This document shows, piece by piece, positions 28,276 through 36,890 of a DNA stretch of 64,000 nucleotides. Both the position numbers and the translations under genes were made by a program. Numbering within the stretch: the stretch's first letter is position 1; each line of letters begins with the position of its first letter. The stretch comes from Methanoregula sp. UBA154 (GTDB lineage: Archaea; Halobacteriota; Methanomicrobia; Methanomicrobiales; Methanospirillaceae): positions 8,138 to 72,137 of the forward strand of contig DAPW01000010.1 in the NCBI GenBank assembly GCA_002502245.1, in the 5' to 3' direction. The notes beneath the pieces are model-generated. The model was not told the origin of the DNA, made no database searches, and saw only the letters and a program-made list of their open reading frames with translations.

Positions 28276-29361
28276 TTACCGCTCCGTGCAGGCAATGCAG
28301 GGATCTGCCGAGATGAAGGTTGCCGTGACATCGGCTATCGAATCCGACCCGATGATCATCTCGTGGCAGCACGCTTCGATGTTCATGATGGATGGGGTCT
28401 GGATCTGGATCTCCACGATCCGCCCGAACTCGTCACTCCTGATAAAGTACGTCAGTTCCCCCCGGGGTGCTTCACCGCTGTAGCGGACCTCCCCGGCCGT
28501 GCAGACCCCGCGCCCGCGGACAACACCGTTCGGGAGATCCGTTAAGCATTTCCGGATAAGACCGATACTCTGGAAGACCTCATCGAACCGGACCATCACC
28601 CGGGCAAAGTTATCACGGTCCGGCCGGGTGACCGGGGCAAAGCCGAGTTGCCGGTACGTGGGATGGTTCATACGGCAGTCCACCGCTATCCCGCTCGCCC
28701 GTGCGGTCGGGCCGACCGCGTGCGCCCGCTCTGCTGCATCCGGCGTCAGGATCCCGACCCCCCGGCTCCGGAGGGCGATCATCGGACCGTTCTCAAACAT
28801 CCCGGTATACCGGCGCAGGTCCCCTTCCATCCGCTCAAGCGAGGCGAGCAGTGCTGCTGCCTCCTCCTTTCGCAGATCGCACCGGACCCCGCCCGGGATG
28901 ATATAGGCGCAGGTGACCCGGGCGCCGGTCAGTCGCTCCAGCTCGTCCATCACCTGCTCCCGCAGGTCGAGCAGGTACATCCCGAGCGTCTCGTGCTCGA
29001 TGGTGTAGCAGTACGAGAAGTTGGCCAGCAGGTGGCTCTGCATCCGGTCCAGCTCGTTTGCGATCACGCGGAGACGGGCGGCCCGTGGCGGCACGGCAAT
29101 CCCGCTGATCTGTTCCATGGCCTCGATAAAGACCAGGTTGTGGATCACCGAGCAGATCCCGCAGACCCGTTCTGCGAGGAACATGACCTCCTGCCACGGG
29201 CGCCCCTTCATGATCCGCTCGATCCCTTTCTTCATGTACCCGAGCTCGACTTCCACGCCGATGATGCGTTCACCCTTTGCCTCGCACTTGAGCCGGGCCG
29301 GCTCCTTGAAGCAGGGATGGATGGGCCCGAGCGGGATGTTGACATCCACGACCCGCTTCAT
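28276..29361 (-). CDS. ehaO: Eha hydrogenase large subunit (NiFe site)
   Basis: 361 residues. The NiFe ligands are R-V-C-G-I-C (C67, C70) and D-P-C-I-A-C (C355, C358), so the active site looks intact. Only three residues follow the last ligand, which implies no C-terminal protease processing. It belongs to group 4 energy-converting hydrogenases, which use the ion gradient to reduce ferredoxin with H2. The start at 29361 gives M-K-R-V-V-D-V-N-I-P-L-G-P and a 4-bp overlap with ehaN. Confidence 0.95.
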   Translation of the reverse strand: MKRVVDVNIPLGPIHPCFKEPARLKCEAKGERIIGVEVELGYMKKGIERIMKGRPWQEVMFLAERVCGICSVIHNLVFIEAMEQISGIAVPPRAARLRVIANELDRMQSHLLANFSYCYTIEHETLGMYLLDLREQVMDELERLTGARVTCAYIIPGGVRCDLRKEEAAALLASLERMEGDLRRYTGMFENGPMIALRSRGVGILTPDAAERAHAVGPTARASGIAVDCRMNHPTYRQLGFAPVTRPDRDNFARVMVRFDEVFQSIGLIRKCLTDLPNGVVRGRGVCTAGEVRYSGEAPRGELTYFIRSDEFGRIVEIQIQTPSIMNIEACCHEMIIGSDSIADVTATFISADPCIACTER

Positions 29362-29813
29362 GGGTGCTCCGCCTCCCAGTTGAAAAAGACCGAATCGCGT
29401 ACCGAGAGGATTGCCTGGAGGATCTCGGTGGGCCGGGGCGGGCAACCCGGGACTTCGGCTGCGATCGGGATGTGCTTTCTGACCGGCGGGTCGATAAAGG
29501 TCTCCCGGCGGTTGAAGAGGCACCCGGAGATCGGGCAGTTGCCGATGGCGATCGCTGCCTTGGGCGACGGGATCTTCTCCCAGACCATGGCAAGTTTCTC
29601 CTCCCATCCCGGGGTGTAGGCACCGATCACGAGCAGGACATCCGCCTCACGGGGGTTGTTGTGGACATAGATACCGTACTGTTCGATGTCATAGCGGGGT
29701 GCGAGGCAGGCGAGCACCTCGATATCACAGCCATTGCAGGAGCCGACGTCCACGTACGCCACGTGGATCGAGCGTGCCCGCACCTTATTTTTTATCCGCT
29801 GGAGAAGGCTCAT
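29358..29813 (-). CDS. ehaN: Eha hydrogenase small subunit
   Basis: 151 residues, related to NuoB and other group 4 small subunits. C26 and C29 (G-S-C-N-G-C-D) plus the cysteines in I-G-N-C-P-I-S-G and V-P-G-C-P-P-R-P give the single proximal [4Fe-4S] cluster. It links ehaM and ehaO by 4-bp overlaps. Confidence 0.93.
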   Translation of the reverse strand: MSLLQRIKNKVRARSIHVAYVDVGSCNGCDIEVLACLAPRYDIEQYGIYVHNNPREADVLLVIGAYTPGWEEKLAMVWEKIPSPKAAIAIGNCPISGCLFNRRETFIDPPVRKHIPIAAEVPGCPPRPTEILQAILSVRDSVFFNWEAEHP

Positions 29814-30199
29814 GGTCTCAATGCCTCCCGTATCTGTGCCCGGCCCTGCCGGACCGCGTCATCTGCGGGGGTACCTGCATGTACGCGTGCACTCACATCC
29901 CTGAAAATGGCATCCATTGCTGCACCGCTCAGGATCCGGAGATAGGTCGAATATTTTTCCCGCCCGAGTGCTCGTGCAACGGGATTGTCCGGATCGGCAT
30001 GCGCCTCCGCCATCTCAGCCCGGGCCGGAAGGTTCTCGAGCTGGATCATGTCAAGGTGTCCGATCAGGTACCTTCGCACCTCCTGGACGGGGATATCCAG
30101 TTCCTGCGCAATCTGCCGCACGAGACGGTCATGGCGCCGGGCAGCAAGGATCCGGTATTTCTGCGTGACAAGGTCCTGCTCAAAGAGGTAGGTGGTCAT
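29810..30199 (-). CDS. ehaM: Eha hydrogenase subunit M (DUF1959)
   Basis: 129 soluble, helical, charged residues fitting DUF1959, the family of EhaM. Its place immediately before the small subunit matches the eha order M-N-O-P known from other methanogens. The start (ATG at 30199) overlaps the stop of the preceding gene as TGATG; the longer open frame upstream is not conserved. Its role in the complex is unknown. Confidence 0.82.
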   Translation of the reverse strand: MTTYLFEQDLVTQKYRILAARRHDRLVRQIAQELDIPVQEVRRYLIGHLDMIQLENLPARAEMAEAHADPDNPVARALGREKYSTYLRILSGAAMDAIFRDVSARVHAGTPADDAVRQGRAQIREALRP

Positions 30200-30438
30200 C
30201 ACATGCCCCCGTATTTGAGTATCCCGTAGACCACGAACAGGAGCACGGCTGCCCATAGTGCTGCGATCTCCGCGGTATGGAGCCGGTGCTCATCGTCCAG
30301 CCAGTAACAAGCCGTGGCGATCGCGAGCACGACTGCTACCACGATGCCTTCTGCCAGGATTGATGGCCGCCCGATGATCTGGGCGATAGTAATGAGACCA
30401 TACAGAATCCCCGCAGAAAGGATCGCTTCCCGTATCAT
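30199..30438 (-). CDS. Eha hydrogenase small membrane subunit (EhaK/EhaL-like)
   Basis: 79 residues with two to three membrane helices and a short charged loop (W-L-D-D-E-H-R-L-H-T). Size and position between ehaJ and ehaM fit EhaK (DUF2104) or EhaL. The usual eha order has both, so one seems to be missing here. Confidence 0.7.
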   Translation of the reverse strand: MIREAILSAGILYGLITIAQIIGRPSILAEGIVVAVVLAIATACYWLDDEHRLHTAEIAALWAAVLLFVVYGILKYGGM

Positions 30439-31283
30439 GGGTGCACCACCGCCAGGACGAACGCAGCGTACACGAGCATCCCCCCGGTGACCAGCATCTG
30501 GATGGTCACGGAATCGAACGGGGACATCATCGGGGTGACTGCGCAGGCAAATGCAAGGATCACGACCAGGACGATCATCCCCAGAAGGAGCAGGGGCAGG
30601 GAGAGCGGCCCGATGAACACCCCTAAAAAGACGCCCAGCAGGACAAAGGTCTTCAGCCCGTTGCAGATCTCGAGCCCCGCCCGCCAGATACCGAAGTGCT
30701 CGGTCTTGTACCCGCTCACCAGCTCCTTGGACTCGACAATCGAGAAGGGACCAAAGGGCATCTTGGAGAGGATCACGAGGAACATCGCACCGGCTGCGGG
30801 AAATGCGGTGATGAGGAGCGGGCCGGCTGCCTCCTGGTACTCCATGATGCGGGCGATCTCCAGCGAGTGGGTGTACGCAGCGATGACCGCAATGCTGACG
30901 AAGAGCGGGATCTCCGATGCGGCCGAGATGACCGACCGGACCCCGCCATACTTGCCGTACGGGGATCCGGAGGAGAGCCCGAACCCGTGCTCCACGATCT
31001 TGTGGAGCAGGTAGATCCCGAGGATGACGAGGAGGCTACCCCCGCTGACGAGCACATAGAAGGCTGCGGTCCAGATGCCGATGGCAATGAGGACTACCCC
31101 TACAAAGAGGACCGGGCTTGCGGTCTTCGGGATCCAGGTGGTCTTGAACGAGAACTTGAGCATGTGCAGGATCTCCTGCCATACGGGCGGGCCGGGCCTC
31201 CGCTGGATGCGGGCGATAATTTTCCGGTGGATTCCCAGGAGGAGCAGCCCGAAAAGGGTGGCAAGGACGAGTTCTGCGATCAT
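30435..31283 (-). CDS. ehaJ: Eha hydrogenase membrane subunit J (NuoH/HyfC-like)
   Basis: 282 residues with eight or so helices. The loop I-A-R-I-Q-R-R-P-G-P-P near residue 25 and the V-E-S-K-E-L-V-S-G-Y-K-T-E segment near 200 are hallmarks of the NuoH/subunit-1 family, which joins the hydrogenase module to ion-translocating subunits. The start at 31283 (M-I-A-E-L-V-L-A-T) is preferred over a nine-residue longer frame because it keeps the tight gene spacing. Confidence 0.92.
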   Translation of the reverse strand: MIAELVLATLFGLLLLGIHRKIIARIQRRPGPPVWQEILHMLKFSFKTTWIPKTASPVLFVGVVLIAIGIWTAAFYVLVSGGSLLVILGIYLLHKIVEHGFGLSSGSPYGKYGGVRSVISAASEIPLFVSIAVIAAYTHSLEIARIMEYQEAAGPLLITAFPAAGAMFLVILSKMPFGPFSIVESKELVSGYKTEHFGIWRAGLEICNGLKTFVLLGVFLGVFIGPLSLPLLLLGMIVLVVILAFACAVTPMMSPFDSVTIQMLVTGGMLVYAAFVLAVVHP

Positions 31284-31284
31284 G

Positions 31285-31494
31285 TCAGTACCCGATGAAC
31301 GGGATGTCACCTCCGGACACTCCTGCCATCCAGCAGAAGAAGAGCGATAAGACCGTCACGGGAAAGGCGATGACCAGCAGGGCTGCACAGAGGGGGAGCG
31401 GTATCATTCCGAGGAAGTAGAGGACGGATGCGATCACGCAGATACCCGCGCCCGCCCGGAAGATCCATGCCATGGTCGTTTTCTTCATCCTCAT
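31285..31494 (-). CDS. ehaI: Eha hydrogenase small membrane subunit I
   Basis: 69 residues, two membrane helices, starting M-R-M-K-K-T-T. The ATG overlaps the ehaH stop (TGATG), and its stop is one base before ehaJ. It was assigned by size and position between ehaH and ehaJ. Confidence 0.72.
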   Translation of the reverse strand: MRMKKTTMAWIFRAGAGICVIASVLYFLGMIPLPLCAALLVIAFPVTVLSLFFCWMAGVSGGDIPFIGY

Positions 31495-32153
31495 CACCCC
31501 AGCATCACGATCTCGACTACCCGCAGGAAGATGAGCAGGGACGAGAGCGAGCACATGATCACGTACGGGGCACCCGGGGCCCGGAACATCTCGGCTTTTG
31601 CCGCATAGAACGGGGCCATGCCTTCACCGATCACCCCGAGTACGAGCATCCCCTTTGCGATGAGCGGGACGGCCGGGACCGTGCCCTTCATCAGCTCGAT
31701 CATGGAGAGCGAGCCGGTGACAGCGGCATACACTGCTGCGCCTGCAAAGAGGGGGACGGTTGCCGCGAGCGCCACCAGCCCGTACTGGTAGGCCGCGTCC
31801 TGCACGTGCCGGCTTTTCACGGCAGCGACGATGCCGACATTGGTGATCCCGACCATCGCGGTAAAGAGGGTGAAGTTGAAGATATCCCCGGTCACCATCG
31901 CCCCCATGGTGGCAAGACCGCAGGCGATCGCCATGAACCGCCGGAAGCGCATCTCGGCAACGGTGATCTCCTTGGCCCGGTAGGCATCCCCCCCGAACGC
32001 GATATCGATCTGGCGTTCCGGCCGGCTGATGAGGACCAGCAGGGTAAAGGTCAGCGCAAGCAGGAAGAGCGTGATCGTATACGGGGTGAAGTACACGAGT
32101 TCGTCGCCGAACTCCAGTACGAACAGGGGTATCCCCCCGATAAGGTCAGCCAT
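31494..32153 (-). CDS. ehaH: Eha hydrogenase membrane subunit H
   Basis: 219 residues with six to seven helices. M-G-A-M-V-T-G-D-I-F-N-F-T-L-F and K-G-M-L-V-L-G-V-I-G-E-G-M-A-P-F-Y-A-A-K-A-E-M-F recall the antiporter-like NuoL/M/N family, with Lys and Glu inside membrane helices. It is therefore the best candidate for ion translocation. The start at 32153 overlaps ehaG by 8 bp. Confidence 0.85.
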   Translation of the reverse strand: MADLIGGIPLFVLEFGDELVYFTPYTITLFLLALTFTLLVLISRPERQIDIAFGGDAYRAKEITVAEMRFRRFMAIACGLATMGAMVTGDIFNFTLFTAMVGITNVGIVAAVKSRHVQDAAYQYGLVALAATVPLFAGAAVYAAVTGSLSMIELMKGTVPAVPLIAKGMLVLGVIGEGMAPFYAAKAEMFRAPGAPYVIMCSLSSLLIFLRVVEIVMLG

Positions 32154-32751
32154 GCTGCTCCCCCCACATCGTCCCCACAAGGGACATCTTCACGGTTACT
32201 TTCAGGAGTATGCCGACAGCAGCGCCCATCAGCGCGACAAACCAGTACTGCGGCAGGAACATGAAGACAAAGAAGGCAAAGATCCAGAGCGCCCACGAGA
32301 TCCCGCTCGCCATCTCGAGCAGGTTCAAATCCTCCCGGAACGTGCGGGAGAGGAAGAGGAAGACCAGCCCGAGACCTGCCACCGCACCACCGGTAAATCC
32401 CGAAAGGATCAGGCCATACACGACAAGGAAGAGAGAGAGGATCAGCGGCGCGTCAGCGAGTGCGATCACCTCGATGTTGAGCCCGGTTACGGGCCGGTCC
32501 AGGATCCCCTCCTTGGTGCAGTAGATCTGGGAGAGGGCCAGGAGTTCGGCAATTCCCACTGTCAGGCCCGGGAGGATCAGCGCTTCTGCAAGATCCGTGC
32601 CGAGCAGGGCAATCACCCCCAGCCCTACCATCTCGACCAGGTCGAGGAGGAGGAGCTTCTGCAGGTCATCGCGTTCCCGTGAGAGGGCAAAGAACGCGAT
32701 GACGGCAGCAACCATCACCGCACCTATCCCGTAACTGTACGCGCCCCACAT
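32146..32751 (-). CDS. ehaG: Eha hydrogenase membrane subunit G (DUF2105)
   Basis: 201 residues, six helices, with a membrane-embedded G-A-V-M-V-A-A-V start and a charged loop R-E-R-D-D-L-Q-K. Length and position match EhaG. It overlaps ehaH by 8 bp and starts 2 bp after ehaF ends. Confidence 0.85.
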   Translation of the reverse strand: MWGAYSYGIGAVMVAAVIAFFALSRERDDLQKLLLLDLVEMVGLGVIALLGTDLAEALILPGLTVGIAELLALSQIYCTKEGILDRPVTGLNIEVIALADAPLILSLFLVVYGLILSGFTGGAVAGLGLVFLFLSRTFREDLNLLEMASGISWALWIFAFFVFMFLPQYWFVALMGAAVGILLKVTVKMSLVGTMWGEQHG

Positions 32752-32753
32752 GG

Positions 32754-33197
32754 CTAGACCCTCCGGTAGATATACGAGGCAATGGCGAACGCGATGAAGA
32801 GGATCGTGGCCTCGACAACCGTATCCAGTCCCCGGGTGTTGTAGAGGATCTCGTCAATGATTCCTCCCGGGTGCGCAACGATGGTGGTCCCGAGGTGCAG
32901 GGTCTGCTCTGACAGGAAGAGGGAGAGCGGTGTCAGGTACGAGGTGACAAACCCGGCGGTCGGGGAATTTTCCGGGTACTGGGAGACGATCCCGACCTGC
33001 TCGAATGGCGGTCCCCCGCGATCGTACGGGTCGAGCGAGCTGTTCCGGTCAAACGTCTTGGGATAGAGCTGCTTCTCGCTGTACGGGAGCGGGAGGAGCA
33101 GGATGCCGGCTATGAAGAGGAGCAGGCATGCCCCCGCAAAGAGGCGGGTGATATTCTCATAATTGCTCAGGACGTGCGAGATCTTCCGTATGATCAC
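32754..33197 (-). CDS. ehaF: Eha hydrogenase subunit F (DUF2106)
   Basis: 147 residues with a helix near each end and a large external loop (Y-P-K-T-F-D-R-N-S-S-L-D-P-Y-D-R-G-G-P). The closing D-E-I-L-Y-N-T-R-G-L-D-T-V-V-E-A-T resembles the MbhE/MrpB-type end of Mrp antiporter modules. Confidence 0.85.
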   Translation of the reverse strand: MIIRKISHVLSNYENITRLFAGACLLLFIAGILLLPLPYSEKQLYPKTFDRNSSLDPYDRGGPPFEQVGIVSQYPENSPTAGFVTSYLTPLSLFLSEQTLHLGTTIVAHPGGIIDEILYNTRGLDTVVEATILFIAFAIASYIYRRV

Positions 33198-33445
33198 GCC
33201 GGCGCCTCCTTCTTCTGGATGATCCGGACATAGATGAACGTCGAGATCACGGAGATTGCCCCGAACGTAAGCACGGCAAGCGCTTCGTTGTAGGAGAGCA
33301 TGATCAGCAGCAGGCCGAAGGCAGGGATCTCGAGATTGATCAGCCGGGTCAGGTAATCGGCCGGCCGGGGAAATGCGACAGCCAGTGCCCCGGTTACGAG
33401 CACGATGAGACCGATGATGAACTCCGGGGCATAACCGGCAATCAT
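33194..33445 (-). CDS. ehaE: Eha hydrogenase subunit E (DUF2107)
   Basis: 83 residues, three helices, resembling a NuoK-like small subunit. It overlaps both neighbours by 4 bp. Assigned by order and size. Confidence 0.82.
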   Translation of the reverse strand: MIAGYAPEFIIGLIVLVTGALAVAFPRPADYLTRLINLEIPAFGLLLIMLSYNEALAVLTFGAISVISTFIYVRIIQKKEAPA

Positions 33446-33675
33446 GCAGACGCCCTCCTCTGGCAGGCTATCAGGATGAAGATGGTGGAGAGCGGGGCAA
33501 TCAGTGCCAGTGCTATCGCCACGTCAAGCAGCCCGCGATCAACGATGAACGGGAAGATCCCGGCGATCAGGACCGAGAGCGAGATCAGCTTGTCAAACGG
33601 ATCGCGGTTCCGGATTGCGGCTGCCATGCCCGCGAGGATCAGGATGGCTGCCGCTGCCATGACGATCTCATCCAT
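33442..33675 (-). CDS. ehaD: Eha hydrogenase subunit D (DUF2108)
   Basis: 77 residues and three helices, with R-N-R-D-P-F-D-K-L-I-S-L-S in the loop, typical of small membrane subunits next to EhaC. It overlaps its neighbours by 4 and 8 bp. Confidence 0.82.
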   Translation of the reverse strand: MDEIVMAAAAILILAGMAAAIRNRDPFDKLISLSVLIAGIFPFIVDRGLLDVAIALALIAPLSTIFILIACQRRASA

Positions 33676-33913
33676 TACGCTTCATCCCCCCGGACCAGGT
33701 GCTGGCGATCGCGTTGGACTCGAACGTGGATCCGATAAAGAACGCGGCTGCCGCAAGGATGGTGAGCGGGTGCGGGATCAGGAGCGCAATGATGGCGGTC
33801 ACGGCAAAGGAGAGGACATTGACAAACGGCAGCTTCCGCATCGTATTTCGCTCAAGAATGACCCGGATTGCCGCATAAACTGCGATGCCGGCGCAGAGGT
33901 ATATCGCGATCAT
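33668..33913 (-). CDS. ehaC: Eha hydrogenase subunit C (DUF2109)
   Basis: 81 residues and three helices with the loop N-T-M-R-K-L-P-F-V-N-V-L-S-F. Assigned as EhaC by position after EhaB and by length. Confidence 0.82.
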   Translation of the reverse strand: MIAIYLCAGIAVYAAIRVILERNTMRKLPFVNVLSFAVTAIIALLIPHPLTILAAAAFFIGSTFESNAIASTWSGGMKRNG

Positions 33914-34407
33914 GGGCCCCCCCGGCTCCGGATCTCCCAGAGCCGGCCGATCAGCCGGCTCGAATGGACATGGGAGATGCCCTGGATGGTCAGGATGGCT
34001 ATCACCATGCCGGCGATAAAGTCCGAAGCGGCAAACCCGAGCCCGGTCATGCCAACGACAAGGAATGTTGCGGTGATCGCACCCGTAGTCCCTGCATAGC
34101 CGGGATCGTAACAGATACGGTTGCCGATATACACGAGCAGGGCTGCAAAGAGACCGCCGGGGAGGCCCGCACAGTATACCCCGCAGGCAGCAAGGAGCGT
34201 GCCGGCCGAAGCATCGGGGGATGAGACGATGTTGCCCAGCATGTAACCACCGTGCAGATCCCCGCCGCCCTTCTCCACTTCCTGCGCTATTGCGGTTGCC
34301 CCGGAGACACCGCCACGTGCCGGCAACCGGAAGAATATATCAATCGCTACAAAATTGATCCAGCACAGCACGGCGGCAACAAGGATGCGGAGCGGTTCTT
34401 CAGGCAT
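33910..34407 (-). CDS. ehaB: Eha hydrogenase subunit B, first gene of the eha-fmd operon
   Basis: 165 residues with four to five membrane helices and a G-G-Y-M-L-G-N-I-V-S-S-P-D motif near residue 53. Length fits EhaB better than the shorter EhaA. No ehaA-like frame lies upstream. A TATA-like element and a small palindrome precede it, so the operon most likely begins here and runs about 10.9 kb to fmdC. Confidence 0.78.
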   Translation of the reverse strand: MPEEPLRILVAAVLCWINFVAIDIFFRLPARGGVSGATAIAQEVEKGGGDLHGGYMLGNIVSSPDASAGTLLAACGVYCAGLPGGLFAALLVYIGNRICYDPGYAGTTGAITATFLVVGMTGLGFAASDFIAGMVIAILTIQGISHVHSSRLIGRLWEIRSRGGP

Positions 34408-34434
34408 ACGAACAGGGTTCCGGCACTACGCGAT

Positions 34435-34490
34435 GCCACTGCGTGGCGGTTCGCTGACTGAACATTGAGAGAAATACCGAATAAATGTTG
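34435..34490 (-). promoter_or_regulatory. Candidate promoter and palindrome of the eha-fmd operon
   Basis: The minus strand has a TATA-like CATTTATTCGG (about 34479-34489). Nearer the gene, 28 bp before the ATG, is the inverted repeat GCCAC-TGC-GTGGC (34435-34447), a possible operator. This is inference from position. Confidence 0.4.
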
Positions 34491-34566
34491 TGATTCCGAT
34501 CTCCGGGAAAAAACGGCAGGGATCGCTTGAGGAACCGGAGGTTTCAGAGAATTTTTTTGTGCCCGG

Positions 34567-35030
34567 CAGAAAACCTCATTTAAAGCATGACAGCACCCCC
34601 TTTGCCCAGCCCGCCCCCGTCAGGGGCTCAATCGCGCACGCGATGCCCCGCTCTGACATTTATTGAAACGTCTTCTTTTTTGCAAAAACAGGTAATACAG
34701 CACTATCGCAAACGGGGCGCCACAGCGGCGGGGCGAAGCCCCTGGAGCGTTCCGTATCTGATTGATTTCCTATGAAAATCGAATTCTTTCTGACAGAATA
34801 ATTACGATTGAAACCCCCAACACCAGATTATGATATGTGCCGCCGCCCCCGAAGGGACGCCCCCGCGGCGGATCAGTGACCGATATTTCTGAAAAAAACA
34901 CCGGACTGCCCCGCCGTGCCCCGTCAGGGCCCTGACGCGGGGAGCACTCATATCAATTCCCGGGGATCCATCGATTTTCATGGTTCCGGTCTGAACTCCC
35001 CAGGTTCATGCCCGTTTCTACAAAGATTTT
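34567..35030 (+). repeat. Composite intergenic repeat, copy R6
   Basis: BA is at about 34567-34770 and CD at 34771-34983, with ends TATGAAAATCGA and TCGATTTTCATGG. A conserved tail follows to about 35030. BA has the R1/R5 orientation. It separates the eha promoter from the arsenic-type operon. Confidence 0.85.
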
Positions 35031-35361
35031 TAAGAAGAGATCGTCTCATGAGGTGTTTCCCCGTTCTCGTCTCCCGTTACCCGGTTCTGCCGGTAGTATC
35101 GGGAGATTCCTCCTGATGCAATCACCACAGGAACCCGCACCAACCCGTTCTGCACCCTCCGGTTCCTGGTCGGTACGCTATGCCGGGTCGCTTCCCGCCG
35201 GGGTTCTCACTGCGGAACGCCTCCGGACACCGGTGTCTTCTGCATTTGACCGGAAGATTATTGCGGCCTCCCGGAGCCGGTTTTCATGCATCGGTCAGAT
35301 GTTCTCCCATGGGTGAGTGTTCTGTCCGCGGTTGTTTCCCTGTCCCGCGGGGTCTCCCGCG
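35031..35361. other. Gene-free stretch after R6
   Basis: Both strands have short open frames here, but none has a plausible start signal, family pattern or normal codon use. I see no feature to support. Confidence 0.5.
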
Positions 35362-35763
35362 TTACGGAAGATTCACGCCGAGTGCCCGGTACGCGGCCTT
35401 TTTGATCAGCGCGGGAGGGATATCCTCGTACCTCAGATCGCCGATCTCGATGGCCCGGCAGCAGGTGCTCTCGCCGGCAAGCGTGCCGCAGGACGGGCAG
35501 TCGGTTGAGACGACCCCGGCGGCGAGCAGGTCCTCGAGCAGTACGCCATTCATGCGGATCTCATTCGACTCTGCGATCCGGGTCTTGTCGAGGAGTGTCT
35601 CGGTCAGGTTGATCTTCACGCCAACAGGAGTGAACTCCTGCCGGAGTTCTTCAAGGGCAGCACGGAGCGCCTCGCCCGTATTCCCGCACCGCTCGCAGGT
35701 CGCATCACCGACCGCGAAGTGTTTCCATTCGATCTCCAGACGCCTGTATCGTGGTGAAATCAT
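35362..35763 (-). CDS. DUF2703 family thioredoxin-fold protein
   Basis: 133 residues. The family pattern is clear: E-W-K-H-F near the start, C-E-R-C-G-N-T-G at 22-30, N-E-I-R-M-N-G-V-L-L-E-D-L near 67, and D-C-P-S-C-G with a later C-C-R-A. The two CxxC motifs suggest thiol redox or metal binding. It is the last gene of the minus-strand permease/thiol operon and overlaps the preceding gene by 4 bp. Confidence 0.82.
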   Translation of the reverse strand: MISPRYRRLEIEWKHFAVGDATCERCGNTGEALRAALEELRQEFTPVGVKINLTETLLDKTRIAESNEIRMNGVLLEDLLAAGVVSTDCPSCGTLAGESTCCRAIEIGDLRYEDIPPALIKKAAYRALGVNLP

Positions 35764-36110
35764 ACCTTGTGACCCCCATCCTCCAGTACGGCACAGACAA
35801 CTTTCTCGATCTCATCGTACTGCACCTCACCCATCCCCTTCTTCTCCACGCCGAGTTCGGTTGCGATGAAATGGTGATCCGGCGCGATACGGGAGGAGGA
35901 GAGTTTCTTCCTTGCGCAGCAGTCCCCGCACCCGTCGATCACGATCACTTCGTCTGCATCCCCGATCTCTGCTTCAAGGGTCGCGGTGGACTGCCTGGCA
36001 TGCATCCAGACATACCACCCCGGTCGCCGCTGGAGCAGGACCTGGGCCACCTGCGTTGTGAGTTTGCCGGTGTTCGATATCCCGGAGCACGTGACGAGCG
36101 CAACGGTCAC
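35760..36110 (-). CDS. DGC-domain putative zinc-binding protein (first of two)
   Basis: 116 residues. It begins V-A-L-V-T-C-S-G-I-S-N-T-G-K-L and carries I-D-G-C-G-D-C-C-A-R-K near residue 60, the D-G-C signature. Such proteins accompany permeases and thioredoxins in anaerobes; zinc or metalloid binding by the cysteines is likely but unproven. A distant paralog lies two genes upstream (36427). It overlaps both neighbours by 4 bp. Confidence 0.8.
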   Translation of the reverse strand: MTVALVTCSGISNTGKLTTQVAQVLLQRRPGWYVWMHARQSTATLEAEIGDADEVIVIDGCGDCCARKKLSSSRIAPDHHFIATELGVEKKGMGEVQYDEIEKVVCAVLEDGGHKV

Positions 36111-36406
36111 TCTTCTTCCCCGGCCTCTTTTTCTGCGGCATCCTTCCGGTAGTAGAGCCGGCAGTGGCAGTGCCCGTCCCCGGCGATCTCGTCCCGGTGC
36201 CAGATGCAGGGGCAGATGATCTCCGTATCCTTCTCCTTGTCACCGGACCGGAGCCGGCACGGGCAGTACTGCTCCCCGAACTTCTTCCGGTTGCGGACCA
36301 GCCCCCGGATCACCGTATCCAGTACCTTTTTGTCCGGGTTCAGCACCCAGCCCTGTTCTTTTGCGTACGCTTCCGCCCAATCACGCATCTCGTCTTCTTC
36401 CGTCAT
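36107..36406 (-). CDS. Ferredoxin:thioredoxin reductase catalytic subunit
   Basis: 99 residues. The three cysteine pairs C-P-C (48/50), C-P-C (65/67) and C-H-C (80/82) are the exact FTR-beta arrangement of a [4Fe-4S] cluster next to an active disulfide. No variable FTR-alpha subunit is present, as usual in archaea. It would pass ferredoxin electrons to the small thioredoxin-like protein at 36891 (inference from neighbourhood). The start at 36406 was chosen over a longer open frame. Confidence 0.88.
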   Translation of the reverse strand: MTEEDEMRDWAEAYAKEQGWVLNPDKKVLDTVIRGLVRNRKKFGEQYCPCRLRSGDKEKDTEIICPCIWHRDEIAGDGHCHCRLYYRKDAAEKEAGEEE

Positions 36407-36426
36407 CGTTCTCGCCCCGTCATGCC

Positions 36427-36885
36427 TCAGCAGGTCCCGTTGCACCCGCAGCCGCACCCGCTGCCGTTGCCCTTCTTTTTCGGCTGTGCGGCATCCTTCT
36501 TCCGGCCTTCTCCCTTCCAGCAGGCAGCAACAATCTTCTCGATATCGTCATCCGTGTAGGACGTTGAGGGACCTTTTGCGATCCCGAGTTCGGTCACGAC
36601 CAGGTATTGTCCCACCGGGACTCCCTGCGCACCGGCAATCTTCCTCATGCACTGCAGGGGGCACCCGTCGAGGGCGACCACTTCATCGGCGTCCAGGGCG
36701 TTCGCGATCAGGCCCTCGTCACCGATTGCGAGTTTCGAAGCGCAGGCGATACTCCCGTAGCCCTCTTCCGTCAGCTGGAGGGCGGCCAGGTTGGTCAGCT
36801 GCCCGACATTTGCCTGGCCGGCGCAGGGAAAGATGATACGTTTTGGTTCGTTCTGTCCGCATGAACAGGTTGGTGTTTCTGCCAT
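36427..36885 (-). CDS. DGC-domain putative zinc-binding protein with Cys-rich tail (second of two)
   Basis: 152 residues: F-P-C-A-G-Q-A-N-V-G-Q-L near 20, L-D-G-C-P-L-Q-C-M near 80, then a Lys-rich linker and a C-terminal G-S-G-C-G-C-G-C-N-G-T-C. The Cys tail resembles the Gly-Cys-Gly-Cys ends of three lipoproteins downstream (40852, 42319, 43568). The ATG at 36885 follows the thioredoxin-like gene by 5 bp; the long open frame upstream is not used. Confidence 0.82.
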   Translation of the reverse strand: MAETPTCSCGQNEPKRIIFPCAGQANVGQLTNLAALQLTEEGYGSIACASKLAIGDEGLIANALDADEVVALDGCPLQCMRKIAGAQGVPVGQYLVVTELGIAKGPSTSYTDDDIEKIVAACWKGEGRKKDAAQPKKKGNGSGCGCGCNGTC

Positions 36886-36890
36886 AGTCT

